Source of the DNA: Variovorax paradoxus
Lineage (GTDB): Bacteria > Pseudomonadota > Gammaproteobacteria > Burkholderiales > Burkholderiaceae_C
Direction: 5' to 3'
Length of the DNA stretch: 64,000 nt
Assembly (NCBI RefSeq): GCF_018614955.1
Contig: NZ_JAGGNV010000004.1
Location: 62,001 to 126,000, forward strand
The translations under genes and the position numbers were made by a program. The notes under the pieces are model-generated. The model worked only from the letters and a program-made list of their open reading frames with translations, had not been told where the DNA came from and did not search any database. Shown here in pieces: positions 17,290 to 29,963 of the stretch (position 1 is its first letter; the number at the start of each line of letters is the position of its first letter).

Positions 17290-17787
17290 ATGCCTTTCCG
17301 CCTGCGTCGCGACGCGCCGGTGGCGCTGCTCGCCATGGCCTGCGCAGCAGCCATCGCCAGCCCCGAGAAGAAAAACTGGTTCGACGATCCCTTCTTCCAG
17401 GTGTCGTCGGGCGCGCGCGGCTGCCCCGTGCCCGAAGGGCCGCTCTACACCGAAGAAGAGCGTCGCAGCCAGATGCATGCGCGGCTGGAGCGCGGCACCA
17501 GCTGCTGGCTCGAGGGCAAATGCAGCGACAGCAACGCCTACCGCTACGACAAGGTTCTGGCGCCCAAGCTGCAGACGGCGCTCGCCGCCGTGCCCGGCGT
17601 GAAGCGCGCGAGCGTCTGGGCCGTGGTGCAGCGGCGCTGGGTCTACCTGCAGGGCTGCGTGCCCTCGCGCGCGCTGGCGTTGCAATTGCAGCAGGCAGCC
17701 CACGCCGTGCCGGACGTGGAGCTGGTCGTCGACGATCTGATGATCGGCACGCGCGGCAAGCCTCCGTATGCGGTGGCCCCACCCTGA
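17290..17787 (+). CDS. BON-domain-like exported protein
   Basis: A 165-residue protein with an N-terminal hydrophobic stretch (VALLAMACAAAIAS) that may be a signal peptide. The N-terminal half has cysteines at RGCPVPEG and TSCWLEGKCSD. The C-terminal half fits a BON-like fold: VPGVKRASVWAVVQRRWVYL-QGCV, then VPDVELVVDDLMIG. BON domains usually associate with membranes or outer-membrane complexes. It sits between the amidohydrolase and the EamA transporter, with 26 bp to the latter. The domain call is by eye and moderate. Confidence 0.7.
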   Translation: MPFRLRRDAPVALLAMACAAAIASPEKKNWFDDPFFQVSSGARGCPVPEGPLYTEEERRSQMHARLERGTSCWLEGKCSDSNAYRYDKVLAPKLQTALAAVPGVKRASVWAVVQRRWVYLQGCVPSRALALQLQQAAHAVPDVELVVDDLMIGTRGKPPYAVAPP

Positions 17788-17813
17788 ACAGAGACAAATC
17801 CCAGAAGAAAAGA

Positions 17814-18743
17814 ATGATCGAAAGAAAACACCACCTCGACACCCGTGCCACCACCCTGCTGCTCGCCTGCTGCGCCTTCTGGGGCCTGCAGCAGATCCTG
17901 ATCAAGACCACCGTGACCGAGGTGCCGCCCTTGTGGCAGGCATCGATCCGCATGGTGGGCGCGGTCGTGCTGCTGTGGCTGTGGTGCCTGTGGCGCCGCG
18001 TGCCCTTATTCGAGCGTGACGGCACGCTGGCCGGCGGGCTGCTCGCGGGTTTGCTGTTCGCGGGCGAGTTCACCTGCATCTACATCGGGCTGCAGCACAC
18101 CACCGCCTCGCGGCTCACCGTGTTTCTCTACACCTCGCCCTTCGTGGTGGCATTGCTGCTGCCGCGCTTCGTGCCGGCCGAACGGCTGCGCGGCATGCAA
18201 TGGATCGGGCTCGCGATCGCCTTCGCCGGCGTGGTGCTGGCCTTCAGCGAGAGCTTCGGCCACAGCAGCTCGGGCCAGTTGTTCGGCGATGCGCTGGCGC
18301 TCGTGGCCGGCGTGCTGTGGGGGCTCACGACACTGGCGATCCGCACCACCCGGCTCGCCACAGCCAGCGCCGAGAAGACGCTGTTCTATCAGATCGCGGT
18401 CACCGCAGCGGTCTCGCCGCTGCTGTCGCTCGCGCTCGGCGAGCAGTGGGGCTTCTCGTACTCCACCTACGCCTGGTTCTCGATCTTCCTGCAAACGGCG
18501 ATCGGCGCCTTCGCGAGCTACCTGGCCTGGATGTGGATGCTCCGACACTACCCGGCGACGCGCATCTCCTCCTTCACCTTCCTCACTCCGCTGTTCGCGC
18601 TGGTGTTCGGCGTGGTGCTGCTGAAGGAGCCACTGACCTTGCAGCTGGTGCTGGCGCTGGCAGGCGTGGCGCTGGGGATCGTGCTGGTGAACCGGCGCGC
18701 GGGCGTGAAGGAAGAGCCTGAATCAATGGGTCGTGCAAATTGA
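17814..18743 (+). CDS. EamA/DMT-family transporter
   Basis: A 309-residue inner-membrane protein with about ten helices in two EamA repeats; the repeat starts are LLLACCAFWGLQQILIK and ALVAGVLWGLTTLAIR. Drug/metabolite transporters of this type often export amino acids or metabolites. The start ATG 17814 follows a purine-rich AGAAGAAAAGA. The stop codon lies inside a perfect 39-bp palindrome (18730-18768). The glutaminase gene begins 52 bp later. Confidence 0.9.
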   Translation: MIERKHHLDTRATTLLLACCAFWGLQQILIKTTVTEVPPLWQASIRMVGAVVLLWLWCLWRRVPLFERDGTLAGGLLAGLLFAGEFTCIYIGLQHTTASRLTVFLYTSPFVVALLLPRFVPAERLRGMQWIGLAIAFAGVVLAFSESFGHSSSGQLFGDALALVAGVLWGLTTLAIRTTRLATASAEKTLFYQIAVTAAVSPLLSLALGEQWGFSYSTYAWFSIFLQTAIGAFASYLAWMWMLRHYPATRISSFTFLTPLFALVFGVVLLKEPLTLQLVLALAGVALGIVLVNRRAGVKEEPESMGRAN

Positions 18744-18768
18744 AGAAAGTTTCTTCAATTTGCACGAC
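18730..18768. repeat. Perfect 39-bp palindrome over the EamA stop codon
   Basis: The arms GTCGTGCAAATTGAAGAAA and TTTCTTCAATTTGCACGAC are exactly complementary over 19 bases with one central base. The core is AT-rich, unlike the surrounding genes. It could form a long hairpin in RNA or bind a dimeric regulator controlling glsA, whose ATG is 28 bases downstream. No T run follows it. Confidence 0.85.
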
Positions 18769-18795
18769 ACCGATCGCCGCACGCGACCCTCAGCG

Positions 18796-19710
18796 ATGAA
18801 CTTCCAGCCCCTTCTCGACGACATCAACGCCGAAATCCGCCCGCTGCTGGGCGCCGGCGGCACGGTGGCCAGCTACATCCCGGCGCTGGCGCGCGTGCCG
18901 GCGCAGCAGTTCGGCATCGCGCTGCGGACCTGCCAGGGGCAGGAGGCGTCGGCCGGTGATGCGGCCACGCCCTTCTCGATCCAGAGCATCTCCAAGCTCT
19001 TCACGCTCACGCTCGCGATGCGGCGCATGGGCGACGCGCTGTGGGAGCGCATCGGCCGCGAGCCCTCGGGCAACCCGTTCAACTCACTGGTGCAGCTCGA
19101 GCATGAGCAGGGCAAGCCGCGCAATCCTTTCATCAATGCCGGCGCCATCGCCGTGGCCGACCGGCTCGTGAGCCAGGGCGATGCCAAGGCCGACATTCTC
19201 GAACTCATGAGCAGCCTGTGCGGCGAGCCGATCGGCTTCGATGCCGAAGTCGCCGCCTCGGAGGCCGCGACGGGCTACCGCAACTACGCGCTCGCGAACT
19301 TCATGAAGAGCTTCGGCAAGCTCGACAACGACGTCGAGCCCGTGCTCGACATGTACTTCCACCAGTGCGCGCTCCGCATGAGCTGCGTGCAACTGGCGCG
19401 CGCCGCCGGTTTCCTGTGCCGCGACGGTGCCCACCCGCGCGACGGCGAGCCGGAGATCACGACCGAGCGCCATGCGCGGCGCATCAACGCGCTGATGCTG
19501 ACCTGCGGCACCTACGACGCCGCCGGCGACGTCGCCTTCTCGATCGGCCTGCCCTGCAAGAGCGGCGTCGGCGGCGGCATCGTCGCGGTGGTGCCCGACC
19601 AGCTCACGCTGTGCGTCTGGTCGCCCGCGCTCGATGCCACGGGCAATTCGCTGCTGGGCATGAAGGCGCTCGAACTCTTCGTTGCGCGCACCGGCCTTTC
19701 CATCTTCTGA
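18796..19710 (+). CDS. glsA: Glutaminase, serine-dependent type
   Basis: A 304-residue glutaminase that hydrolyses glutamine to glutamate and ammonia. The beta-lactamase-like catalytic SxxK is in FSIQSISKLFTL. Other family blocks are NPFNSLVQLE, PRNPFINAGAI, LMKSFGKLDNDV, CALRMSCVQLAR and GVGGGIVAVVPD. The start MNFQPLLDDINAEIRPLL aligns with the usual bacterial glutaminase N-terminus; an in-frame GTG at 18733 lies within the palindrome and is rejected. The end is 11 bp before the next gene, suggesting an operon. Confidence 0.94.
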   Translation: MNFQPLLDDINAEIRPLLGAGGTVASYIPALARVPAQQFGIALRTCQGQEASAGDAATPFSIQSISKLFTLTLAMRRMGDALWERIGREPSGNPFNSLVQLEHEQGKPRNPFINAGAIAVADRLVSQGDAKADILELMSSLCGEPIGFDAEVAASEAATGYRNYALANFMKSFGKLDNDVEPVLDMYFHQCALRMSCVQLARAAGFLCRDGAHPRDGEPEITTERHARRINALMLTCGTYDAAGDVAFSIGLPCKSGVGGGIVAVVPDQLTLCVWSPALDATGNSLLGMKALELFVARTGLSIF

Positions 19711-19721
19711 CCCACCCTCCC

Positions 19722-20189
19722 ATGACAGAACAGACCATTCAAGAAGCCACCCTCTGGAGCGACGAGCGCTGGACCGCGCGCGTGATCAAGAACGAGGACG
19801 ACGACGGCTGGGCCGTCTCGATGACGCGCCACGGCGACCCCGAACCGGCGCTGGTCGGGCCCTGGACCATGGGCCGCGACAAGAAGAATCCCAAGCCGCT
19901 CGATGCGCCGGCCTTCCACACGCTGGTCAAGACGGCCGCCGAGGTGCTGCGCCGGCACGAGCAGCAGCTGCATGCGCAGCTCAACAAGAGCGTGAGCGTC
20001 GGCGCGGGATCGGAGCGCATCCGCGTCTCGCTGCAGATCGTGCCGGACGAGGACAACCCGCATGCCCTGCTGCGCGCGCACGACGAGCTCGGCGCCGAGC
20101 TGGGCGAGGTGCGCGTGGCGCCGGGCTTCAGGCTCAACGCCGACAGCGCGGCGGCGTGGATCGAAGGCGGCTTCCAGAAGCCGCGCTGA
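19722..20189 (+). CDS. Hypothetical protein after glsA
   Basis: A 155-residue soluble, charged protein from ATG 19722. Recognisable blocks are TARVIKNEDDDGWAVSMTRHG, split as TARVIKNEDDD and GWAVSMTRHG, then VGPWTMGRDKKNPKPLD and ERIRVSLQIVPDED. It has no signal peptide, membrane segment or known catalytic motif. Eleven bp separate it from glsA, so it is probably co-transcribed. Function is unknown. Confidence 0.75.
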   Translation: MTEQTIQEATLWSDERWTARVIKNEDDDGWAVSMTRHGDPEPALVGPWTMGRDKKNPKPLDAPAFHTLVKTAAEVLRRHEQQLHAQLNKSVSVGAGSERIRVSLQIVPDEDNPHALLRAHDELGAELGEVRVAPGFRLNADSAAAWIEGGFQKPR

Positions 20190-20192
20190 CAC

Positions 20193-21083
20193 TTAGGCCT
20201 GGCTGAAGCGCGCGAGGATCTGCAGCACGCTTTCGGTCGCGCCATCGAGCGTCGCGCGCGGCCGGTGCGCGATGCCGAGCCGGCGCACCAGGCGCGGCGA
20301 AAGCGGCAGGATCTGCAGCCGCTCGTTGAGCGGCGCATCGGTGGTCTGCTGCAGCGGCAGCAGCGCGGCGCCGTAGCCGGCGGCCACCAGGCTGCGGATC
20401 GCAGCGTCGTAGTTGAGCTCGATGCGGGCGCGCGGCGAACGGCCGGCGGCGGCGAACCATTCCATCGTGAGCCGGTACATGTGCGTGGTGGCGTCGTTGA
20501 AGATCAGCGGCTGTGCCGCCAGCCACTGCGGCGTGGCGCGCTTCGGCGCCTTCCAGCGCTGCGGCACGAAGGCCATCATGGCCTGGCTGCGCCAGTGCGT
20601 GACCACCAGGTCGCGCAACAGCGGCTGCGGCATCGCGACCAGGCCGATGTCGAGCGTGCCGGCCGCGAGCCGCGCCATCGCCTCGTTCGAGCCGAGGATG
20701 CTGACCTCGACGTCGATGCCCGCGTGATGCGCCTCCAGCGCTTCGAGCACCTGCGGCAGCAGGTCGACCACCACGCCGGTGGAGGTGCCCAGGCGCACGC
20801 GGCCCACGCGGCCTTCGGCCTGGCGCCGCACCGCATCCACCGCTTCGTCGGCGTCGCGCAACAGGCGCCGGGCGCGCTCCACCAGCGCCGCGCCGGCCGC
20901 GGTGGGCGTCACGCGCCGGCTGCCGCGCACCACCAGCAGCGCGCCGAGCCGCGATTCGAGCTCGCTGATGTGCAGGCTCACCGTCGGCTGCGCGAGATGC
21001 AGCGCCTGCGCGGCAGCCGAGAAGGTGCCCAGGTCGGCGATCGACACCAGGGTGCGGAGTTGGTCCAGGTTCAGCTGTCGCAT
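20193..21083 (-). CDS. LysR-family transcriptional regulator
   Basis: A 296-residue LysR protein with an N-terminal helix-turn-helix (TFSAAAQALHLAQPTVSLHI) and an effector domain (VGRVRLGTSTGVVVDLLPQV). It is convergent with the glsA operon and divergent from the DUF1127 gene at 21172. A 7+1+7 dyad at 21082-21096 overlaps its own start, which suits autoregulation. The target may be the DUF1127 gene or something outside this neighbourhood. Confidence 0.9.
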   Translation of the reverse strand: MRQLNLDQLRTLVSIADLGTFSAAAQALHLAQPTVSLHISELESRLGALLVVRGSRRVTPTAAGAALVERARRLLRDADEAVDAVRRQAEGRVGRVRLGTSTGVVVDLLPQVLEALEAHHAGIDVEVSILGSNEAMARLAAGTLDIGLVAMPQPLLRDLVVTHWRSQAMMAFVPQRWKAPKRATPQWLAAQPLIFNDATTHMYRLTMEWFAAAGRSPRARIELNYDAAIRSLVAAGYGAALLPLQQTTDAPLNERLQILPLSPRLVRRLGIAHRPRATLDGATESVLQILARFSQA

Positions 21084-21096
21084 CAGGAATCCTGAT
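21082..21096. promoter_or_regulatory. 15-bp dyad at a LysR start, possible autoregulatory site
   Basis: ATCAGGA-A-TCCTGAT is a perfect 7-base inverted repeat around one base and overlaps the ATG of the LysR gene. Length matches a LysR T-N11-A box. Assignment is inferred from position only. Confidence 0.45.
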
Positions 21097-21171
21097 TGAT
21101 TGCTTCAGAAATCTCAACTTCCACAATAGCACGCGGCGTCGCACCATCGCTGCATCTCAAGGAGAGACGCG

Positions 21172-21377
21172 ATGGAACTCAGGATGAATCTGCCCGCAAA
21201 GGAACCGCTGCAAGCCTTTATCGACTGGTTCGCGCGTGCGCTGGCCAGGCGCCGCGAGCGCCACCAGGCGCTGCAGCTCGCGACCATGAGCGAGCACGAA
21301 TTGCTCGACCTCGGCATCGGGCGCAGCGAAGTGCCGGCACTGCTCAGCGGCCAGGCCGGCGCGCGCCGCGGGCGGAC

Positions 21378-21381
<4 letters not shown>
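21172..21381 (+). CDS. DUF1127 small protein
   Basis: A 69-residue basic protein behind an AAGGAGAG ribosome site. The DUF1127 core is visible: [20 protein letters not shown] and DLGIGRSEV. In alphaproteobacteria such short proteins affect RNA turnover and phosphate or carbon metabolism; their role here is unknown. The stop codon overlaps that of the convergent 5-oxoprolinase gene by three bases, so the two 3' ends are interlocked. Confidence 0.85.
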
Positions 21382-25022
<3,641 letters not shown>

Positions 25023-25064
25023 TGCGGTGGAGAGGAAGAGGAGGATGACGTGGGCGGCGAGGCG

Positions 25065-26375
25065 CTACTTCGCCACGCCCATCACGTAGTCGGGCAGCCA
25101 GGTGACGATGCCCGGGAACAGCGTGATGAGCGCGATGCACAGCACCAGGCAGCCGAAGAAGGGCAGCGCGGCCTTGGCGATGAGGTTGCTGTCCTTGCCG
25201 GTCATGTTCTGCAGCACGAACAGGTTGAATCCCACCGGCGGCGTGACCTCCGCGATCTCGACCAAGAGCACGACGAAGATGCCGAACCACACCAGGTCGA
25301 AGCCGGCCTTCTGCACCATCGGCAGCACCACGGCGGCCGTGAGCACGATCATGCTGATGCCGTCGAGCGCAGTGCCGAGCACCAGGTACACCACCACCAG
25401 TGCGGCGATCAGCGCCGTCGGCGACAGGTGCATGGCGTCTACCCACAGCGCCAGCTCGCGCGGGATGCCGGTGAAGGCCATGGTCTTGGTCAGGAAGGCG
25501 GCGCCGGCCAGGATGAACATGATCATGCAGCTGGTGCGGGCCGCGCCCATCAGGCCTTCGCCGAAGTTGCGCCGGGTGAGCGACCGGCTCCACAAGGCCA
25601 GTGCCAGCGCGCCCACCACGCCATAGGCCGCGCATTCGGTGGCCGTCGCCCAGCCGGCCACAAGTGCCCAGCAGATGAACACGATCAGCGCGCCGCAGGG
25701 AATCAGGTTGCGCGAGCGGCGCAGCTTCTCGACGAAGCCCAGAGCGGGCTCGGCCGGCGGCATGCGCTTCGGGTTGCGCAGCGCCCACCACATGATGTAG
25801 CCCGAGAACAGGGCCATCAGCACGAAGCCGGGCAGGAAGCCCGCGAGGAAGACGCGGATGATCGAGGCGTCGGCCGCCACCGCGTAGACCACCATCGTGA
25901 TCGAGGGCGGAATCAGGATGCCCAGCGTGCCGGCCGTGGCCAGCGAGCCCAGCGCCATCTTCTCGTCGTAGCCGCGCTTCTGGAGCTCCGGCAGCGCGAC
26001 CTTGGCGATGGTGGCGCAGGTCGCGGCCGAGGAGCCCGAGACCGAGCCGAAGATGCCGCAGCCGAGGATGGTGGTGTGCATCAGCCGGCCCGGCACGCGG
26101 CCGAGCCAGGGCGCCAGGCCCTCGAACATTTCTTCGCTGAGCTTGGTGCGAAACAGGATCTCGCCCATCCAGATGAAGAGCGGCAGCGCGGCGAGCTCCC
26201 AGCTCGCGTTGCTCTCCCAGAAGGCCGAGAACAGGTTCAGGCCCGGCTGGGTCGAGGTGAAGAAGGCTTGCCCGACCCAGCCGCAGATGGCCAGCGTCAT
26301 CGCAATCCACACGCCGCCCGAGAGCAGCATCAGCATCAACAGCAGCAGGACGCCGCCGACCATCAGGATGTCCAT
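25065..26375 (-). CDS. TRAP transporter large permease (DctM type)
   Basis: A 436-residue membrane protein with about twelve helices. The family start is [20 protein letters not shown], and motifs include [26 protein letters not shown] and [14 protein letters not shown]. It forms the sodium-driven translocation subunit with the small DctQ protein 15 bp upstream. Substrate is set by the DctP protein of the same operon; context suggests 5-oxoproline or D-glutamate. Confidence 0.95.
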   Translation of the reverse strand: MDILMVGGVLLLLMLMLLSGGVWIAMTLAICGWVGQAFFTSTQPGLNLFSAFWESNASWELAALPLFIWMGEILFRTKLSEEMFEGLAPWLGRVPGRLMHTTILGCGIFGSVSGSSAATCATIAKVALPELQKRGYDEKMALGSLATAGTLGILIPPSITMVVYAVAADASIIRVFLAGFLPGFVLMALFSGYIMWWALRNPKRMPPAEPALGFVEKLRRSRNLIPCGALIVFICWALVAGWATATECAAYGVVGALALALWSRSLTRRNFGEGLMGAARTSCMIMFILAGAAFLTKTMAFTGIPRELALWVDAMHLSPTALIAALVVVYLVLGTALDGISMIVLTAAVVLPMVQKAGFDLVWFGIFVVLLVEIAEVTPPVGFNLFVLQNMTGKDSNLIAKAALPFFGCLVLCIALITLFPGIVTWLPDYVMGVAK

Positions 26376-26390
26376 GATTCGGGCCTCAGG

Positions 26391-27014
26391 TCAAAGGTCG
26401 GAAGAGAAATCGCCCTGCGCGTGGCGTTCCTCGACCAGTCGCACAAAGGTCGGGACGCCGCCGCGCAGCACGATGACGAATTCGTCGACGACGGCCAGCA
26501 CCAGCAGCAGCGCGCCCAGCGCAAAGCTCAGCTGCGGGATCCAGATCGGCAGCGGCAGCAGGCCTTGCGCCACTTCGTTGAAGGCCCAGCTCTCGTAGGT
26601 GAACCTGCAGGCCCACCAGGCCAGGTAGGCGGTGGCCAGCGTCGCGATGCCCAGCGAGAGCAGCTCCAGCACGCGGCGCGCGCCGGGCGCTAGCTTTTCG
26701 AGCAGCAGCGTCACGCGCACGAAGTCGCCGTGCTTGAAGGCATGCGCCATGGTCAGGAAAGCTGCCGCCGCGCACAGCCAGGCCACCACGTCGGTGATGG
26801 CGCCGGTCGCGACGTCGAACTGGCGTCCCAGGCTCTGCGCCACCATCAGCAGGCAGATCAGCGCCACGCAGCCGGCGCCGAGCACGCCGGCACCCAGATA
26901 CAGCCCGTCGAGCAGGCGGCGCAGCGTGGAAGCGCTGACCGAAGGAAGGGTGCCGATGTCGGAAGGCAGGCGCACTGCTCCCTCCACCGTGGCACTCGGT
27001 GCCGGTGTTTGCAT
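26391..27014 (-). CDS. TRAP transporter small permease (DctQ type)
   Basis: A 207-residue protein with a polar N-terminal extension of about 35 residues and four hydrophobic helices, including VLGAGCVALICLLMVAQSLG and WWACRFTYESWAFNE. DctQ subunits bridge the binding protein and the large permease. It lies between dctP and dctM on the same strand, with 21 and 15 bp gaps. Confidence 0.92.
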   Translation of the reverse strand: MQTPAPSATVEGAVRLPSDIGTLPSVSASTLRRLLDGLYLGAGVLGAGCVALICLLMVAQSLGRQFDVATGAITDVVAWLCAAAAFLTMAHAFKHGDFVRVTLLLEKLAPGARRVLELLSLGIATLATAYLAWWACRFTYESWAFNEVAQGLLPLPIWIPQLSFALGALLLVLAVVDEFVIVLRGGVPTFVRLVEERHAQGDFSSDL

Positions 27015-27035
27015 GGATGTCTCCGATTGGGGGAT

Positions 27036-28001
27036 TTACTTCTTGTAGGCGTCCACGATGGCCTTGCCATCGGCGCCGGCGACGCGCAGCCAGTCGTCGG
27101 TCATGCGCATGCCGACCTGCTTGAGTTCCTGCTTGAGGACTTCGCTGGTGGCGTCGATCTTCATGCCCTTGGCGGCCAGCTGCTTGATGTACTCGCCGTC
27201 CTTCTCTTCGCTGATGCGCCAGCCGCGCTGCTCGGCAGCGGCGGCCTGCTTGAGCACGGCCTCCTGCGTGGCCTTGTCGAGCGTGTCGAAGGCCTTCTGG
27301 TTCACCACCACCGCGTTGCGCGGCAGCCAGGCGTTGACGTTGTAGAAGTACTTGGCCTGCTCGTAGAGCTTGCTGTCCACGCCGCTGGCACTCGAAGTCA
27401 GGAAGTTGTCGACGCCGCCGGTGGCCAGCGCCGCGCTGAGCTCGGCCAGCTGGATCGTGACCGGCTGCGCGCCCACCGATTGCGCAATCGCCGAGGTGGC
27501 CGGGTTGTAGGCGCGCATCTTGGTGCCCTTCAAGTCCTTGGTCGACGCCACCGGCTTGATGGAATACAGGCCCTGCGGCGGCCACGGCACGGCGTACAGC
27601 AGCTTCAGGCCCTGGGCCGCGAGCGTCTTGCTCAGGTAGGGCTGAGACACCTCGTGCAGGCGCCTGGCATCGGCGTAGCTGGTGGCCAGGAAGGGAACCG
27701 AATCGAGTCCGAACGCCGGCGCCTCGTTGGCGGCACTGGACAGGATGAATTCGCCGATCGAGGTTTGCGCCGCCTGCACGGCGCGCTTGATCTCGTTGGC
27801 CTTGAACAGCGAGGCGTTGGGGTGCACCGCGATCTTGAGCTTGCCGGCGGTGGCCTTGTCCACCTCGTCGGCGAACTGCTGCAGGTTCTGCACCTGGTAG
27901 GTGTTGGCGCCATAGCCGGACGGCAGGTCCCATTTGGTCTGGGCCGTGGCGGCGGTGGCGGCCAGCGCGGCCAGGAGGGCGGCAGAGAGGCGAATCTTCA
28001 T
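27036..28001 (-). CDS. TRAP transporter periplasmic binding protein (DctP type)
   Basis: A 321-residue secreted protein with signal peptide MKIRLSAALLAALAATAATA. Family features include KLKIAVHPNASLFK, EFILSSAANEAPAFGLDSVP and LKGTKMRAYNPATSAIAQS, where the arginine of KMRAY normally binds the ligand carboxylate. The start ATG 28001 follows GGAGACTCCCC. Some Bordetella DctP proteins bind pyroglutamate, and the neighbours here (D-glutamate cyclase-like protein and 5-oxoprolinase) make the same ligand likely. Confidence 0.93.
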   Translation of the reverse strand: MKIRLSAALLAALAATAATAQTKWDLPSGYGANTYQVQNLQQFADEVDKATAGKLKIAVHPNASLFKANEIKRAVQAAQTSIGEFILSSAANEAPAFGLDSVPFLATSYADARRLHEVSQPYLSKTLAAQGLKLLYAVPWPPQGLYSIKPVASTKDLKGTKMRAYNPATSAIAQSVGAQPVTIQLAELSAALATGGVDNFLTSSASGVDSKLYEQAKYFYNVNAWLPRNAVVVNQKAFDTLDKATQEAVLKQAAAAEQRGWRISEEKDGEYIKQLAAKGMKIDATSEVLKQELKQVGMRMTDDWLRVAGADGKAIVDAYKK

Positions 28002-28030
28002 GGGGAGTCTCCTTGTCATAGTGATGAAGC

Positions 28031-28858
28031 TCAGCAGCGGCCCAGCTGCCGGTTGAGAAGGTCGGTCACCAGCATGGCGCCCGGCGCGTGGGTGATGCAG
28101 AAGGCGGGTTTGGCCTGTGCGACGGCCGCCTGCGGGGTCACGCCGCAGGCCCAGAACACGGGAATCTCGCCGGCGCGGATTTCAATCGCGTCGCCGTAGT
28201 CGGGGCGGGCCAGGTCGGCGATGCCGATGGCGGCCGGATCGCCCAGATGCACCGGCGCACCGTGGACCTCGGGCATGCGCGAGCTGATCTGCACCGCGCG
28301 GATCGCATCGGCGGCCTTGAGCGGCCGCATCGACACCACCATCGGCCCGTGGAAAGCGCCGGCGCGCGCCGTCTGGATATTCGTGCGGTACATCGCGACG
28401 TTGCGGCCCTGGTCGACGTGGCGCAGCCGGATGCCATCGGCCAAGAGCGCGTGCTCGAAGGAGAAGGAGCAGCCGATCACGAAGCTCACGAGGTCGTCGC
28501 GCCACAGCGTGCGGATGTCGGGGGGCTGCTCGACCAGTTCGCCCTCGCGCCAGACGCGGTAGGCCGGCACATCGGTGCGGATGTCGAGTTCCGCGCCCAG
28601 GCTCGGCAGCATCGGATCGCCGGGCTCGGACACCGCCAGCAGCGGGCAAGGCTTGGGGTTGCGCTGGCAGTAGCGCAGGAAATCGCCGGCCAGCGCCTCC
28701 GGCAGGATCACCACGTTGCCCTGCACGTACTCGCGCGCCAGGCCGCTGGTGTGCGTGGCCAGCGCGCCGCTGCGCGCCGCGCGGCGGACGCTCAGCGCAT
28801 CGGAGGCGGCATCAAGGGCCGGCGGGGCGTTCGTATTGGCGGTGGGTTCTGCGGGCAT
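28031..28858 (-). CDS. DUF1445 protein, D-glutamate cyclase/hydro-lyase family
   Basis: A 275-residue soluble protein of the DUF1445 (YcsI) family. Diagnostic segments are [63 protein letters not shown] and [16 protein letters not shown] mammalian homologue cyclises D-glutamate to 5-oxo-D-proline, and bacterial members are often annotated as putative hydro-lyases. ATG 28858 follows GAGG; an upstream in-frame start would add 27 atypical residues. It is first in the operon with the TRAP genes and 5-oxoprolinase, which supports a D-glutamate to 5-oxoproline to glutamate route. Confidence 0.88.
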   Translation of the reverse strand: MPAEPTANTNAPPALDAASDALSVRRAARSGALATHTSGLAREYVQGNVVILPEALAGDFLRYCQRNPKPCPLLAVSEPGDPMLPSLGAELDIRTDVPAYRVWREGELVEQPPDIRTLWRDDLVSFVIGCSFSFEHALLADGIRLRHVDQGRNVAMYRTNIQTARAGAFHGPMVVSMRPLKAADAIRAVQISSRMPEVHGAPVHLGDPAAIGIADLARPDYGDAIEIRAGEIPVFWACGVTPQAAVAQAKPAFCITHAPGAMLVTDLLNRQLGRC

Positions 28859-28954
28859 CGTGCATCCTCGTAAAAGGCTTTCGTGTGTGAAAGCTCCGTG
28901 ACGGGACGCATTGTGGAAATTAACGCGCGCCAACTCCAACGCAAAATTTCTTGC

Positions 28955-29860
28955 TCAGCTCATCGATTTTTTGTGTGACCCAGTTTTGGGCGAGGCGAAC
29001 TGCAAGGCCGAGGCCAGCGCCGCCTCGGTGAGGTGCGAGGTCGGGTCTTCGCGGTAGCTCGCATGGATCGGCAGCGGCGCCGGCGCGGTGTCGCACTTCA
29101 GCACGCGCAGCGGCAGCCGCAGCGCCAGATGTTCGGCCGCGGCCCGGGGCAAGGTGGCGATGCCGAAGCCGGCCTCGACCAGCTGCGCCATGGCCGAGAT
29201 CGACGAGATCGCATGCACGCGCGGCGTCTCCAGCCCGGCACGCCTGAACAGATCCAGCAGCGCCACATGCGGCTGCGAGCCGCGCTGGAAGGTCAGCAGA
29301 TCGAAGCCGAACAAGTCCTGCAGCTTGTAGAGCCGCCGCGGATGCAGCACCTGGTGCCCGACGAAGCTCATCTCCATGGTGGGCAGCGCATGCGTGCTCA
29401 CGCCTTCGCCGCTGGCCGGCAGCGCGGCGAACACCAGATCCTGCTTGCCGCGCTGCAGCTGGTCGACCAGCACCGGGGTGGTTTCTATCGTGAGCTCCAG
29501 CTCGAAGTCCGGATGCGTGGCCTGCATGTGCTTGAGCCAGTCGGTCAGCCAGGTGTGGACCACCGACTCGATCGCGCCGATGCGCAGGACCTGCGCGCGC
29601 ACGGTGCCCGATCCCATCTCGGACTTGATCTGCTGCTGCATCTCCAGCAGCCGCTGCGCCAGGCGGTGGAAGCGCTGGCCGGCGACCGTGAGGCGGAACT
29701 GCTTGTCGCGCCGGTCGAGCAGCAGCACGCCGAGCTCGCGTTCCAGCGCGGCGATGCGGCTGGACAGCGCGGATTGCGTGAGGTGCAGCTTCTCAGCCGC
29801 GCGCGTCACGCTCTTGAGTGCGACGGCCCAGTGGAAGGCTTCGACGAAGCGCAGGTTCAT
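28955..29860 (-). CDS. LysR-family regulator of the oxoproline/TRAP operon
   Basis: A 301-residue LysR protein. The helix-turn-helix is FHWAVALKSVTRAAEKLHLT then QSALSSRIAALER. The start MNLRFVEAF (ATG 29860) aligns with the family; the frame stays open further upstream but without LysR character. It lies on the same strand, 96 bp upstream of the DUF1445 gene, and is the obvious candidate to sense 5-oxoproline or D-glutamate. Its 5' side borders the AraC/VOC/UvrA cassette. Confidence 0.9.
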   Translation of the reverse strand: MNLRFVEAFHWAVALKSVTRAAEKLHLTQSALSSRIAALERELGVLLLDRRDKQFRLTVAGQRFHRLAQRLLEMQQQIKSEMGSGTVRAQVLRIGAIESVVHTWLTDWLKHMQATHPDFELELTIETTPVLVDQLQRGKQDLVFAALPASGEGVSTHALPTMEMSFVGHQVLHPRRLYKLQDLFGFDLLTFQRGSQPHVALLDLFRRAGLETPRVHAISSISAMAQLVEAGFGIATLPRAAAEHLALRLPLRVLKCDTAPAPLPIHASYREDPTSHLTEAALASALQFASPKTGSHKKSMS

Positions 29861-29963
29861 GGGGCCATTCTCACCCGCGAGGCGTCCGGCAAGCTCGAGC
29901 TGCAGATCCCGAGCCGCGTCGACGGGCTTGAGCACTCCGGTGCGGCGTGGCACGATCGCGCCG

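Noticed and set aside
18733..18795. GTG start at 18733 giving glutaminase 21 extra residues
   Set aside because: The extension lies in the palindrome, and the ATG at 18796 aligns with the normal family N-terminus.
29376..29963. In-frame extension of the AraC gene far upstream
   Set aside because: This part is antisense to the LysR gene and has no AraC character; GTG 29964 fits the small regulator.
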